A program made the position numbers and the translations under genes. Shown piece after piece: positions 18,118 through 26,380 of a stretch of 64,000 bases of DNA. The stretch covers positions 124,001 to 188,000 of the forward strand of contig NZ_JANZKY010000006.1 of the NCBI RefSeq assembly GCF_025770765.1. Reading direction: 5' to 3'. The stretch comes from Propionivibrio soli (GTDB lineage Bacteria; Pseudomonadota; Gammaproteobacteria; Burkholderiales; Rhodocyclaceae). The notes beneath the pieces were generated by a model that was not told where the DNA came from, made no database searches, and was given only the letters and a program-made list of their open reading frames with translations. The first letter of the stretch is position 1; each line of letters begins with the position of its first letter.

Positions 18118-18315
18118 ATGCGTTTGTTGATTGCTTTGATTCTGCCGTGGCTCACGTTCTTCACGATCGGCCGGCCGATCGCGGGCATCGTTTGTCTGAT
18201 TCTCCAAATCACGGTCATCGGCTGGCTGCCGGCGACCATTTGGGCCGTGTATGCCCTCGGCCAATACAAGACTGACAAGAAAATCGAGAAAGCTCTTTCC
18301 CAAAGGAACGGGTAG
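18118..18315 (+). CDS. YqaE/Pmp3-family small membrane protein
   Basis: A 65-residue protein with two hydrophobic helices and the Pmp3/YqaE signature ILPWLTFFTIGRPIAGIVCL followed by WLPATIWAVYAL. Family members are stress-linked inner-membrane proteins thought to affect membrane potential. A strong GGGGGGAAGG leader precedes the ATG. The gene is monocistronic here, about 140 bases after the previous stop. Confidence 0.85.
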   Translation: MRLLIALILPWLTFFTIGRPIAGIVCLILQITVIGWLPATIWAVYALGQYKTDKKIEKALSQRNG

Positions 18316-18387
18316 ACCACTCCGGCTTTCCACGGCCGTGACTATATGAGTACATGAGTATATGAACATGCGAAGGAAACCCGACCG

Positions 18388-18831
18388 GTGGTGACGCCTG
18401 CGGCGGTTGCACTTTGTCTGGTGGTGGCCATTACCGACGGCGACACGGTAAAGACGCGATGCGCTACGGCGGGACGTTACGAGCAGATCACCATTCGACT
18501 GGCCGAGATTGACGCGCCAGAGAAGCGGCAGCCGTTCGGGGAGAAGTCGCGTCAGTCCTTGGCCGAATTGTGTTTTGGGGTGGAAGCGGAAATCCGGGCG
18601 CAGACCACCGACCGTTACGGCCGCACGGTGGCTCGGATCGTATGCCGGGGACGCGACGCCAACGCGGAGCAGGTTCGGCGTGGTATGGCCTGGGTCTATG
18701 ACCGGTATGTGACTGATCGCGGCCTCTACGGGCTGCAGGAGGCGGCGCAGCGCTCGCGCGTGGGTCTTTGGCGTGAGGCGGACCCGATGCCGCCATGGGA
18801 ATGGCGGCGCGAAAGGAGAAAGCCGACATGA
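18388..18831 (+). CDS. Thermonuclease (staphylococcal nuclease-like) family protein
   Basis: A 147-residue SNase-fold protein. Motifs are VVAITDGDTVKTRC with the calcium-binding Asp residues, RLAEIDAPEKRQPFG with catalytic Arg and Asp, and DRYGRTVARIVC with the second Arg. A short hydrophobic start (TPAAVALCLVVAI) could be a signal peptide, but the best start is GTG at 18388 and the N-terminus is uncertain. Its stop overlaps the next ATG (ATGA). Such nucleases are common on conjugative elements. Confidence 0.85.
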   Translation: MVTPAAVALCLVVAITDGDTVKTRCATAGRYEQITIRLAEIDAPEKRQPFGEKSRQSLAELCFGVEAEIRAQTTDRYGRTVARIVCRGRDANAEQVRRGMAWVYDRYVTDRGLYGLQEAAQRSRVGLWREADPMPPWEWRRERRKPT

Positions 18832-19040
18832 AAGAGGACGTTGTTTTACAGATCTTCCGCAGTGGGCCAGGCATCTTTGGGGGTCGAATTCTGCGCAACG
18901 GAGTCGAGGACGGGCGCGTGGACGGGTGCCATTCCCACGCGGAAGTTCGAGGCCAAGCGGCTGATGCGGGGATTCGCCTCGATCGCGTGGAAGTGCTCGA
19001 CCATATGCCTGCAAAACCCACCCCAGGAACCCGCCGGTAG
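18828..19040 (+). CDS. Small hypothetical protein coupled to the nuclease gene
   Basis: A 70-residue protein starting MKEDVVLQIFRSGPGIFGG; no family recognised. AAGGAG lies nine bases before the ATG and the start overlaps the nuclease stop by four bases, which supports real translation. The His/Asp-rich middle (DGRVDGCHSHAEVRG) is unexplained. Confidence 0.55.
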   Translation: MKEDVVLQIFRSGPGIFGGRILRNGVEDGRVDGCHSHAEVRGQAADAGIRLDRVEVLDHMPAKPTPGTRR

Positions 19041-19125
19041 CTCGAATGCGGCGCTAGGTTGGCGCGCGGGATGAGACAATCGGTTAAGTGCGTATCCCGC
19101 GTTCTGCCTTCGTCTCTGCCGCGCC

Positions 19126-20502
19126 ATGAACTACCTTGAACTGCCGCTGGCCTTTGTCGACCTGGAGACAACCGGCACCCTGGCCACACGGGATCGCATC
19201 ACCGAAATCGCGATCGTCTCTTGGGATGGAATCGGCGAGCCCGCGACGTGGAGTCATCTCGTTAATCCCGAAACGCGGATTCCGCCGGCGATTGAAGCGT
19301 TCACGGGCATCTCGAACCACCTGGTGGCCGAGGCGCCCGCCTTTTCCGGGCTCGCGGCCGAGGTCGGTGAGCGGCTGGCCGGTCACTTGTTCGTTGCGCA
19401 TAACGCGCGGTTCGACTTTGCGTTCCTAAAAAACGAATTCCGACGCGTCGGATTCGACTTTCGTCCGCCGCAGCTATGTACCGTTCGCCTGTCGCGCCAG
19501 GTGTTTCCAGAGTTCGCCCACCATGGACTGGATGCCCTGATTGAACGCCATGGCTTGACCGTTCCCGGCCGACACCGGGCGCTTCCCGATGCATTGGCGC
19601 TCTATGCCTTCTGGCAGACAGTGCGCCGCACGGTGCCTGCCGAAGCGCTAAGCGTTCTTGTGCAAAAGCTCGTATCACGCCTGAGCCTGCCCGCACACGT
19701 CGACGCAGCGAGCGTGGATGCCCTGCCCACGGGACACGGCGTGTACATCTTCTACGGACAAACCGGGCTGCCGATCTATGTGGGCAAGAGCCGCCACGTA
19801 CGAACGCGGGTGCTCTCGCATTTCGCGGCCGACCATTCCGACGCCAAGGAAATGAGCCTGTCGCAACAAGTGCGCCGCATTGAAGGCATCGCCTGCGCGG
19901 GCGAGGTCGACGCCCTGCTTACCGAGGCGCGTCTCGTCAAGGAGCTGCAGCCGACGCTCAACCGTCAATTGCGGCGTAATCGCGAGCTGTGTTCATGGCG
20001 CTTGAGCGACCAGGGGTTGGGTTACTGCCGCGCTGAGCTGAGTTATGCCCGGGATCTCGATTTCGGGCGCCAGCCGAACCTCTACGGTCTGTTCCGTAAC
20101 CGGCGGGCCGCGACGACGGCGATGGAGGAGATCGCGCGAACCGAGGGCTTGTGTCTGGTGGCGCTCGGGCTTGAACGCGGAGCGCTCGGCAAGCCGTGTT
20201 TTCGGAGCCAGTTGGGTCGCTGTCGCGGGGCGTGCCACGGCGCGGAGTCGCTTGAAACCCACAGTGCGCGCCTACGGACGGCGCTTTCCGACCTGGCGCT
20301 CACGACTTGGCCATTCCCCGGGCCCGCGTTCCTGGCCGAAGGGGAGGGGGCGCACGTCATTGATGCGTGGTGCTACCTCGGGTATGCCCGCTCGGACGAG
20401 GACAGGCAGGCGCTCCTGGCGAGTGGCAAACCGAGTTTTGACAAGGACACGTACCGGATTCTCGCCAAGGAAGTGAGCAGGATGACGACGGTTGTGCCGT
20501 AG
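19126..20502 (+). CDS. DnaQ-like 3'-5' exonuclease fused to a UvrC-type GIY-YIG nuclease domain
   Basis: A 458-residue protein. The N-terminal DEDDh exonuclease (residues about 1-165) has ExoI FVDLETTG, ExoII HNARFDFAFLKNEF and ExoIII HRALPDAL. Next comes a GIY-YIG domain (about 200-285) with GHGVYIFYGQTGLPIYVGKS and the Glu in TEARLVKELQPTLNRQLR, as in UvrC and Cho, and a C-terminal part with CFRSQLGRCRGAC. This fusion is widespread in proteobacteria and is usually annotated as a polymerase III epsilon/Cho-like repair nuclease. It probably acts in DNA repair or on foreign DNA. Confidence 0.9.
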   Translation: MNYLELPLAFVDLETTGTLATRDRITEIAIVSWDGIGEPATWSHLVNPETRIPPAIEAFTGISNHLVAEAPAFSGLAAEVGERLAGHLFVAHNARFDFAFLKNEFRRVGFDFRPPQLCTVRLSRQVFPEFAHHGLDALIERHGLTVPGRHRALPDALALYAFWQTVRRTVPAEALSVLVQKLVSRLSLPAHVDAASVDALPTGHGVYIFYGQTGLPIYVGKSRHVRTRVLSHFAADHSDAKEMSLSQQVRRIEGIACAGEVDALLTEARLVKELQPTLNRQLRRNRELCSWRLSDQGLGYCRAELSYARDLDFGRQPNLYGLFRNRRAATTAMEEIARTEGLCLVALGLERGALGKPCFRSQLGRCRGACHGAESLETHSARLRTALSDLALTTWPFPGPAFLAEGEGAHVIDAWCYLGYARSDEDRQALLASGKPSFDKDTYRILAKEVSRMTTVVP

Positions 20503-20514
20503 CGAGGCAAAAAA

Positions 20515-20541
20515 AATCCCGCGCCAGTGTGGCACGGGATT
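20515..20541 (+). terminator. Terminator-like hairpin after the exonuclease fusion
   Basis: Arms AATCCCG and CGGGATT with an inner CCA/TGG stem and GTG loop begin 12 bases after the stop, preceded by eight A. It lacks a T run on the plus strand, so it may work for leftward transcripts. Confidence 0.5.
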
Positions 20542-20972
20542 GAAAGTCTCATCTTTGCGATGAGTCAGGGAGGGTCAAACTGTTGCCAGCGGGGGGCGCT
20601 GAAGCAACGATTGCAGTCTAGGGCGATTACCCGAGTGCGTCTGTAGGTCTTTCGGAGGCTTTGTGTAACGAGCTGTACCTGAGCAAGGACCGGAAACGTT
20701 CGTTACAGCTGGTCCAGGGGACTCCTGACGCCGTGTGTTACCTCGACGACGTACGTAACTGGCCCCATAACCTTCACTCCTATAGCAGACGACAAAAGAT
20801 TGAGAATAATGCGAAATGGGTCGATACTTGACCGCGCCTCCTTCTCGTCAACCAGCGATCGAAAGGAGAGAATAAAGAAATGCTAAAAACTCAACGGTTT
20901 AGGACGTTACCGGCCCGTTCCTCAGGATGATAAATAGGCGGACCGGCGGGCCGCCTATTAACTGTTAGGGGC
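20542..20972. other. 430-base region without a clear gene, leading into the cassette cluster
   Basis: No protein of credible length is seen. There is an inverted repeat TGTAACGA/TCGTTACA (20664-20671, 20700-20707). A good ribosome-binding site (AAAGGAGAG) precedes an ATG at 20880 that opens only 16 codons (MLKTQRF...), perhaps the cut-off start of a gene. A GC-rich hairpin follows (AATAGGCGG 20933-20941, CCGCCTATT 20951-20959), then GTTAGGG (20964-20970), which resembles a cassette recombination core. This may be an attachment site into which the cassettes were inserted. Confidence 0.5.
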
Positions 20973-21506
20973 ATGATGACTTCAATGACCTCAACCACTG
21001 ATGCCAATCGAGAATTGACTGACGTGCTTTATCGCGTTAAGCGTGGTCTTGCTAGTTATGTAAGCTATCTCGCGGCGTGCGAAATGAATCAAGCATTCAG
21101 CGAATACGTCTTATACGAACCAATACTCCGCATACTGACGGCGCGTGGTTTTGAGGTTCGATGCGAATATCCTTGCCCTGGCGCTGAGCATGCTCCGAGT
21201 GGCGATAAGAAGCGCCTTGATTTCGCCGCTACAAAGAATTCCCTCAAACTAGCCATAGAGGTCAAGTGGATAAGGTCTCCATCCCCAAACGTTGATAATG
21301 ACGTCGCGAAACTTGAGTCTGTTCTTTCGGTACGGCCAGAGGCTGCGTCACTACTTTGCATCTTTGGTCGCAAGAGTCACCTGGACAAACTGAAACTTCC
21401 TGCACAACTCTCGGAGCGAGGGAAGCCTATGGTGGCCGACCTAGGGAAAACAAAATACGGGTGTCGCATCTTTCAACTCATACCGTCGAAGAGGACGAAA
21501 AAGTGA
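20973..21506 (+). CDS. PD-(D/E)XK nuclease-like protein in a gene cassette
   Basis: A 177-residue protein. The segment KKRLDFAATKNSLKLAIEVKW (about residues 74-94) has the order Asp, then Glu-x-Lys, of the PD-(D/E)XK nuclease core, following a predicted helix. The family was not identified further; restriction-like or defence use is inference. It begins two bases after the GTTAGGG core and ends just before attC, filling one cassette. Its base composition is more AT-rich than flanking backbone genes. Confidence 0.7.
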   Translation: MMTSMTSTTDANRELTDVLYRVKRGLASYVSYLAACEMNQAFSEYVLYEPILRILTARGFEVRCEYPCPGAEHAPSGDKKRLDFAATKNSLKLAIEVKWIRSPSPNVDNDVAKLESVLSVRPEAASLLCIFGRKSHLDKLKLPAQLSERGKPMVADLGKTKYGCRIFQLIPSKRTKK

Positions 21507-21507
21507 T

Positions 21508-21576
21508 GCCCAACCTAGCAGTCGAGCGGACCTCGCGCGAAAAGCCGCGCGAGACCGGTCAACTCAAACGTCAGCC
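21508..21576 (+). repeat. attC site 1 (gene-cassette recombination site)
   Basis: It begins GCCCAAC (21508-21514), an exact RYYYAAC core, and ends GTCAGCC (21570-21576), a degenerate GTTRRRY. Between them are CAGTCGAGCGGACC, a perfect hairpin CTCGCGCG/CGCGCGAG with an AAAAGC loop, and GACCGGTCAACTCAAAC. This is the classical 60-70 base attC layout. If read as protein it gives MPNLAVERTSREK, a common artefact of such sites. Confidence 0.85.
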
Positions 21577-21580
21577 TTTT

Positions 21581-22072
21581 ATGGCCTCTACGACTGAACG
21601 TACAGCAGTTTGGGACGCAATGCTCGAAGCCGACTACCAAAGACGATATTGGCATGCCAAAGGAGCAAGCTTTGTTTTTCTCGATAGGTGCTCACAAATT
21701 GCGCTTGCAGTACTCTCGTCTGCTGCAGTTTTGTCTGCGCTTGGTGATCTGAAGCTACTGGATATATGGAAGTGGCTCTCGGCAATTACAGCAGTTATTG
21801 CAACGGCACTGCCATTCATGAGCTACACCCGAAGATCAGTCGCAATGACAGATTTAAGTGCGAGATGGCACGCGCTTGAAATTGAGTACTCGTCGATCTG
21901 GAGAGAGATCGACAAGGTTGAATTTTCTGAACCTAAATTTAAAAAGTTAAAAGAGACCGAGGTCGAGCTTGGGAGAATGACGTCCGACTTGCCAACCGAC
22001 GACAAGAAGCTGCAAAGAGAGTGTTACGAGCAAGTTCTAATTTCCAGGGGTATTAAAAATGGGTCTAACTGA
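21581..22072 (+). CDS. SLATT-like two-helix membrane protein in a gene cassette
   Basis: A 163-residue protein with two adjacent transmembrane helices (about residues 32-80: IALAVLSSAAVLSAL, then WLSAITAVIATALPF), flanked by a soluble N-terminal helix with ADYQRRYWHAK and a long C-terminal helical part. This is the architecture of SLATT domains, predicted pore-forming effectors of nucleotide-linked defence systems. The ATG at 21581 follows the attC right core by four bases; starting at 21506 would translate the attC itself. Assignment to SLATT is by architecture. Confidence 0.65.
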   Translation: MASTTERTAVWDAMLEADYQRRYWHAKGASFVFLDRCSQIALAVLSSAAVLSALGDLKLLDIWKWLSAITAVIATALPFMSYTRRSVAMTDLSARWHALEIEYSSIWREIDKVEFSEPKFKKLKETEVELGRMTSDLPTDDKKLQRECYEQVLISRGIKNGSN

Positions 22073-22175
22073 AGTAGGTCACAGGGACGAGCGTGGAAGT
22101 GTGCCCAAGCCTGCACCGTGGCCAGCTCCGCCCCCTCCACCCGCGCCAGCAAGACCGAGTTGCCATGCAAACCCC

Positions 22176-22265
22176 GACTAACCCTGCAGTTGCGCGGGAC
22201 AGACAAAAGGTGCGCTTGCGGTGCCGTAAGCTTCGCTCCGGCTGCCCCGCACTTCCGCGTTAGGT
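22176..22265 (+). repeat. attC site 2
   Basis: It starts GACTAAC (22176-22182; one mismatch to RYYYAAC) and ends GTTAGGT (22259-22265; exact GTTRRRY). The inner arms TGCGCGGGACAG and CTGCCCCGCA pair with an unpaired extra base, as in attC sites, around a longer structured loop. It closes the SLATT cassette, 104 bases after that gene's stop. Confidence 0.75.
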
Positions 22266-22280
22266 TCCATACCCACCGAG

Positions 22281-22967
22281 ATGATCATGGAAGAAGAGGC
22301 CAAAGCCGTACAGGAGGTTGCGAAGACAACTGGCAAGGCGATCGATGCAGCACGTGAGGCCGGTGGATTCATTGCAACGTTTATTGCTGGCCCCATCGAG
22401 CAAGGAATCGGAATTTTTGAGGATCGCCTGAGATACATGCGCTGGGAGCGGCAAATACGGCTCATGCAACGCGCACAAGATTTCCTCCGGGCCGCTGGTC
22501 TGCCTGCGCCTACGCGCCCCGTACCTTTGAAGCTCCTCATTCCCATCATGCAGGGCGCCAGCTTGGAAGAAAACGACGACCTTCAAGACCGATGGGCTGC
22601 GCTTCTGGTTAACGCTGCAAATGCAAACTTCCATAGCGAAGTGCGCCGTTCCTACGCTGTAATTCTTGAGCAGCTAACGCCATTGGACGCGCAAATTCTC
22701 GACGTCTTGTATGCGCTTCCGTTCGAAAAGAGTCAACACGATGGCATAACGACTGCTGATTTGCCCGTGCACGCCCGTATCAAGGAAGAAAAGGAGCTGC
22801 AGTTTGCGCTTCCTAGCGACGAAGTCGTCATTTCGCTTAGTAACCTTGCTCGCCTAGGATGTTTGCGGCCCGGCATGACCTGGGGCGGAGGAGAAAGTTT
22901 TGGCCGAGTTAATCCCACGGTCGCTGGTAAAGCGTTCGTTGAAGCTTGTCGCGCATATGGAACCTGA
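22281..22967 (+). CDS. Abi-alpha (DUF4393)-like abortive-infection protein
   Basis: A 228-residue protein with an N-terminal helical, partly hydrophobic section (GGFIATFIAGPIEQGIGIFED) and the family-typical block PLKLLIPIMQGASLEENDDLQ followed by DRWAALLVNAA, then a C-terminal winged-helix-like part (VVISLSNLARLGCLRP). Abi-alpha proteins are found in defence contexts and the mechanism is not settled. It starts 15 bases after attC site 2, so it looks like a third cassette gene, although no attC is seen downstream. Confidence 0.75.
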   Translation: MIMEEEAKAVQEVAKTTGKAIDAAREAGGFIATFIAGPIEQGIGIFEDRLRYMRWERQIRLMQRAQDFLRAAGLPAPTRPVPLKLLIPIMQGASLEENDDLQDRWAALLVNAANANFHSEVRRSYAVILEQLTPLDAQILDVLYALPFEKSQHDGITTADLPVHARIKEEKELQFALPSDEVVISLSNLARLGCLRPGMTWGGGESFGRVNPTVAGKAFVEACRAYGT

Positions 22968-23046
22968 CTTTGGGGACTATCGGAACTCGCGCGCGAACCT
23001 GCGCAAGTCCAGTGACCTCAACGCCACTTACATACGGAGAAGGTGC

Positions 23047-23790
23047 ATGCGTTTCCTTGTCGCAGCCGTTGTTTCAATTTTCCTAATGACTGGCGCAATT
23101 GCGCAGCAGCTCTCGGCTACGGACCCGAGGGCGTGGGAAGTACAAGCCAATAAGCTTCGTGCCGCGAATAACTGGTCGGGCCTCTTGGAACACGCGGACC
23201 GCTGGATCAAACTGCTTCCCTCAACTGCGGAAGCTTGGAACGCAAAGAGCGAAGCGCATCTTCAAATGGGCCAGCCCCTGTTGGCGGAAGCACCGGCAAA
23301 GGAAGCAATCCGGCTGAAACCAGATCTTGGGGAGGCTTGGGCAAACTTGGCATATTTTCAAGCCACCTATTCGGACCTGTTGTTTAGCTATGTGGAAACG
23401 ACGAGAACAGCCAGAGAAGCCATACGACTGAAGAGAGAGTGCCCCGTCGCTTGGTTGGCGCTCGGAATCGCAGAGCACCGAGGGCGACACAAGGAGGCTG
23501 CCGTTGAAGCGTTGCAAGAGGCTATTCGCCTAGATCCGAACTATGCCCCAGCATGGCGGCAGTTGGCGATCCAGTTCCGTCTCCTGAAGCGCTACGACGA
23601 AGCGATTGGTGCGTTCCATCATGCGACTGCGCTTCGTCCCGACGATGTCCGTGCAATCTACGGGCTCGGAATTACCTATGCAGAGATCGGCCAGCGAAAG
23701 AGGGTTGAGGAAATCTATGAGCGGCTTACCGCGGTCGATCCTCAGCTTGCAAATCAGTTCTATGAGGATGTAGTGCTTCACCCGCAATGA
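23047..23790 (+). CDS. Exported tetratricopeptide-repeat protein
   Basis: A 247-residue protein with a signal peptide (MRFLVAAVVSIFLMTGAIAQ, cleavage near AIA/AQ). At least four TPR units follow; the clearest repeats end in EAIRLKPDLGEAWANLAYFQ, EAIRLKRECPVAWLALGIAE and EAIRLDPNYAPAWRQLAIQF. TPRs mediate protein binding, here probably in the periplasm. GGAGAAGG precedes the ATG. Function on the element is unknown. Confidence 0.8.
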   Translation: MRFLVAAVVSIFLMTGAIAQQLSATDPRAWEVQANKLRAANNWSGLLEHADRWIKLLPSTAEAWNAKSEAHLQMGQPLLAEAPAKEAIRLKPDLGEAWANLAYFQATYSDLLFSYVETTRTAREAIRLKRECPVAWLALGIAEHRGRHKEAAVEALQEAIRLDPNYAPAWRQLAIQFRLLKRYDEAIGAFHHATALRPDDVRAIYGLGITYAEIGQRKRVEEIYERLTAVDPQLANQFYEDVVLHPQ

Positions 23791-23854
23791 GCTGAGAGGA
23801 TCTGACTTACCGCATCTCCTGCGACGTCCGGTGTCCGTCCGGTACCCCCCAGAC

Positions 23855-23905
23855 TTTTGCAGCAAAACTCCTTGCGGCGATTTGAGGAGAACTTTTGCAG
23901 CAAAA
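23855..23905. promoter_or_regulatory. Two copies of a 13-bp palindrome TTTTGCAGCAAAA
   Basis: Copies at 23855-23867 and 23893-23905 share a longer context (ACTTTTGCAGCAAAAC, then CTTG four to seven bases on). They lie between the convergent ends of the TPR gene and trbL. The odd-length symmetry resembles the IncP KorB operator TTTAGCSGCTAAA, so KorB/ParB-type binding is a reasonable guess. Confidence 0.6.
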
Positions 23906-23954
23906 CCGCTTGGACAAACGACCGGTAACATTCTTCCTGCGTCGTTCTTGCCGG

Positions 23955-25409
23955 TCAGTCGTGGTGCATGTTGATGCTTACCTGGGTCGTGGCTCGTTCC
24001 TGCGCTAAGTGATGATTGAGCCTACCAATCCGCTCGCGGAGATCGTTACTCGGCATCGCTTGTGCACTTTCCCCGCCAATGCTCCCGCCTTTGGCTGCCT
24101 TCATGGCCTTTGCTTCTCGCCTCGCTTTGCGGGCCGCATCCCGTTCGGGGTCGCGTTGCTTCTCGTAGGCAATCGGATTTGGAGTTCCTTGATATCCCAA
24201 GTTGCTGTTTCGTTGTCCGTTGCTTCCCTCTCCGGCGTCGGGGACAGGACTCGCATTTGTACGCGCCATGCTTTTCTCGGGCGTCTCACTTAGCGACAAG
24301 CTAGGCAATTCGGGCTTGGTAGCCAAAGGTGCATGGTCCCCAGCGCCCGTGTCCGAGGCATCGCTTAACCCTATGCCACCAAACTCTCGTTTAATCCAGT
24401 CGCTCATCCCTTCGACTGGACTCGTACTTGCTGTCGCCATACCGCTAACGACCGACGCGGCGGCAGCACCTGCGGCTGCGGCGGCGGAAATGTCCCCAGT
24501 ACCTAGGCTTGTCGAACCGCTTGATAAATTCGCGGCGATGGCATCCGATTTGAACAAAAGCCCAAACAAAACGACGTATGCTACCGTTCCAGAGATCAAT
24601 ACCTCGGCGAGGTCTGCGCCGGAGGAGAGCACAGTTTTCAGGCTGGTCATATCGCCGGCCGTGTACTTTTGTGCCACCAGCGCCATCGCGTTCCCGACCT
24701 CAGAGAACGCACCAAACAAGATTCCGTAAATCACAATCCGGAACATTAGCGTCATCAGCGATTTAAATGGCGCAATCCCGTTGTCCTTGAGGGCATTCAG
24801 ACCCAAGAACGAGAAATTAAAGGGCGCCATCATGACCGTAATGCCGAGTTCGAGCATGAGCAGGTAAAGCTTGAGCGCGAAAAAAAGTCCAATGCCCAGA
24901 ATCGCGAGCACGACATAGAGAATCGCTTGGCCGATAATCGTGCTGCCGACACCAACGGCCGCCGCGAGGATTACGAGCGCGGACGAGGTACCGATTGACG
25001 ACAAGATTATGGTCGACGGCGATGGAATGCTCGGAGCGAAGTCGCGGAAGAACTGATTGCCCACAGCATTAATGAAAGCTGGTCCTTCGGTCATGCAATA
25101 CCAGCAGAAGGCAAACCAAAGCACGCTGCCGCACGTCTTTGCGATGGCCGTATGTATTTCGGCGCCTTCCAACAGCAGCTTGTAGTTCGTTATTGCGTAT
25201 TGCGCCAACATGAAGAATGAGAGCCATTTGGCGGCTTGCGTAACGATCTTCTCGGTCGTCAAACGCATTGCAGTGGTCACGATATCGATGATTTTCGAGT
25301 CGGTTGGGATTGCCCCGAGTGTCTCTGCATGCGCTGACGCTGTCGCAATGGCAAGAGAAACCAGTAGGAGGGCAAGCGTGACTTTCATAGGTTTCACGGT
25401 AATTTCCAT
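23955..25409 (-). CDS. trbL: TrbL/VirB6-family conjugation membrane protein
   Basis: A 484-residue polytopic inner-membrane protein of the P-type mating-pair apparatus. A signal-like first helix is followed by about six hydrophobic segments (for example FFMLAQYAITNYKLLLEG, ILYVVLAILGIGLFFALKL, YVVLFGLLF), then a long soluble tail rich in Ala, Gly, Ser and charged residues, typical of TrbL. The ATG overlaps the trbK stop as TAATG, which implies coupling. An internal ATG at 25388 gives the same protein less seven residues. Confidence 0.88.
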   Translation of the reverse strand: MEITVKPMKVTLALLLVSLAIATASAHAETLGAIPTDSKIIDIVTTAMRLTTEKIVTQAAKWLSFFMLAQYAITNYKLLLEGAEIHTAIAKTCGSVLWFAFCWYCMTEGPAFINAVGNQFFRDFAPSIPSPSTIILSSIGTSSALVILAAAVGVGSTIIGQAILYVVLAILGIGLFFALKLYLLMLELGITVMMAPFNFSFLGLNALKDNGIAPFKSLMTLMFRIVIYGILFGAFSEVGNAMALVAQKYTAGDMTSLKTVLSSGADLAEVLISGTVAYVVLFGLLFKSDAIAANLSSGSTSLGTGDISAAAAAGAAAASVVSGMATASTSPVEGMSDWIKREFGGIGLSDASDTGAGDHAPLATKPELPSLSLSETPEKSMARTNASPVPDAGEGSNGQRNSNLGYQGTPNPIAYEKQRDPERDAARKARREAKAMKAAKGGSIGGESAQAMPSNDLRERIGRLNHHLAQERATTQVSINMHHD

Positions 25410-25630
25410 TATTTTGATTTCGCACTCGCGTTTGAAGACCAGTTCTTAGTTTTCATCTTCTCGTCGCCAATAAGCGGAATCTCTCTGTCATAAGGCTTAA
25501 TTAGGACAGTTTGCAGATCCTTGTCTTGTTGTTGCTGTGCCGATTCGGGTTGCAGACGCAAGTCTTTCGGTTCGCTGCACGCGCCTATAAGGACGGCGGA
25601 AATCAGTAGGGCAATAGTTGAGCCGTTCAT
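25409..25630 (-). CDS. trbK: TrbK-like entry-exclusion lipoprotein
   Basis: A 73-residue lipoprotein with lipobox LIGAC (Cys18) after a short hydrophobic signal. It occupies exactly the trbJ-trbK-trbL position of IncP plasmids, where TrbK is a small lipoprotein that blocks entry of related plasmids. Its C-terminus (VLIKPYDREIP, then EKMKTKNW) closely parallels the C-terminus of the adjacent TrbJ (VLLQPYSKKIP, EKTPTRNW), so part of it may come from duplication. Confidence 0.75.
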   Translation of the reverse strand: MNGSTIALLISAVLIGACSEPKDLRLQPESAQQQQDKDLQTVLIKPYDREIPLIGDEKMKTKNWSSNASAKSK

Positions 25631-25639
25631 GGCAGCCTT

Positions 25640-26380
25640 TCAGTTTGTTGCAGTCCAATTTCGAGTCGGCGTCTTTTCGGAACTAATCGTCGGGATTTTC
25701 TTGCTGTAGGGTTGCAGCAAGACGTTTACGTCGTCTTGCTTGGCTTGGTCTTTTGCGTTTTGAGCCGCCAGATACGTGTTCTGGGCGACCTGTTGTTGGG
25801 AGACCAGATCGCGCAATTTCATCGACTCTTGGATTTGTGCGGCGTTGAGGCTGCCAAGCGCCTGCAAAGCGGCAAGATTCCCTTGCGACTGCGCGACGCT
25901 TTGCGTCATAGCCTGCAAGGCCGCATTGTCGTCCTTGAACTGCTCTCGCTGCAGGCCTGCGTTACGCAGAGAGGCGCGCAACGCGTCGTTGCTGGCATCC
26001 GTCCACTGCGCAAATTTCGCCCCAAATGAAGCCGCGGTCGGGTTATTAAAGGTGCTGGCAAAATTCGCGTCGACGCGCGCCATGCTCGAGGCAATGTCCT
26101 TGCCAACCGCCATGATCCGGGACGCGTTGGACGCCATTCTCGTTAGGTCCGGCGCCAATACCCCGGCCGGATTCTCCATGAGATTGCGCGTCATGGTCTC
26201 ATATTGCTTCAGCTCGACGGCATACTGCTCAACCTGTTGTGCATACGACATAATCAACTGGGTCATGTTGATGATCTGCGTTACCTCAGTCGCGCCCCCT
26301 CCCATCCCGCCGCCTGCGAACGCCGTACTATTCGCTAGCCACAGGATCGCCACCGCCGTGGCAATCTCGCGCCGATTCAT
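25640..26380 (-). CDS. trbJ: P-type conjugative transfer protein TrbJ (VirB5-like)
   Basis: A 246-residue exported protein with signal peptide MNRREIATAVAILWLANSTAFA, a Gly-rich start (GGGMGGGATEVTQIINM) typical of TrbJ, and long amphipathic helices. VirB5-type proteins sit at the pilus tip or outer surface. Its start overlaps the end of the upstream small membrane-protein gene by four bases, and trbK follows after nine bases. Confidence 0.87.
   Translation of the reverse strand: MNRREIATAVAILWLANSTAFAGGGMGGGATEVTQIINMTQLIMSYAQQVEQYAVELKQYETMTRNLMENPAGVLAPDLTRMASNASRIMAVGKDIASSMARVDANFASTFNNPTAASFGAKFAQWTDASNDALRASLRNAGLQREQFKDDNAALQAMTQSVAQSQGNLAALQALGSLNAAQIQESMKLRDLVSQQQVAQNTYLAAQNAKDQAKQDDVNVLLQPYSKKIPTISSEKTPTRNWTATN

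Noticed and set aside
21506-21580. N-terminal extension (MPNLAVERTSREK) of the SLATT-like protein
   Set aside because: This stretch is the attC hairpin; the next ATG after the recombination core is the better start.
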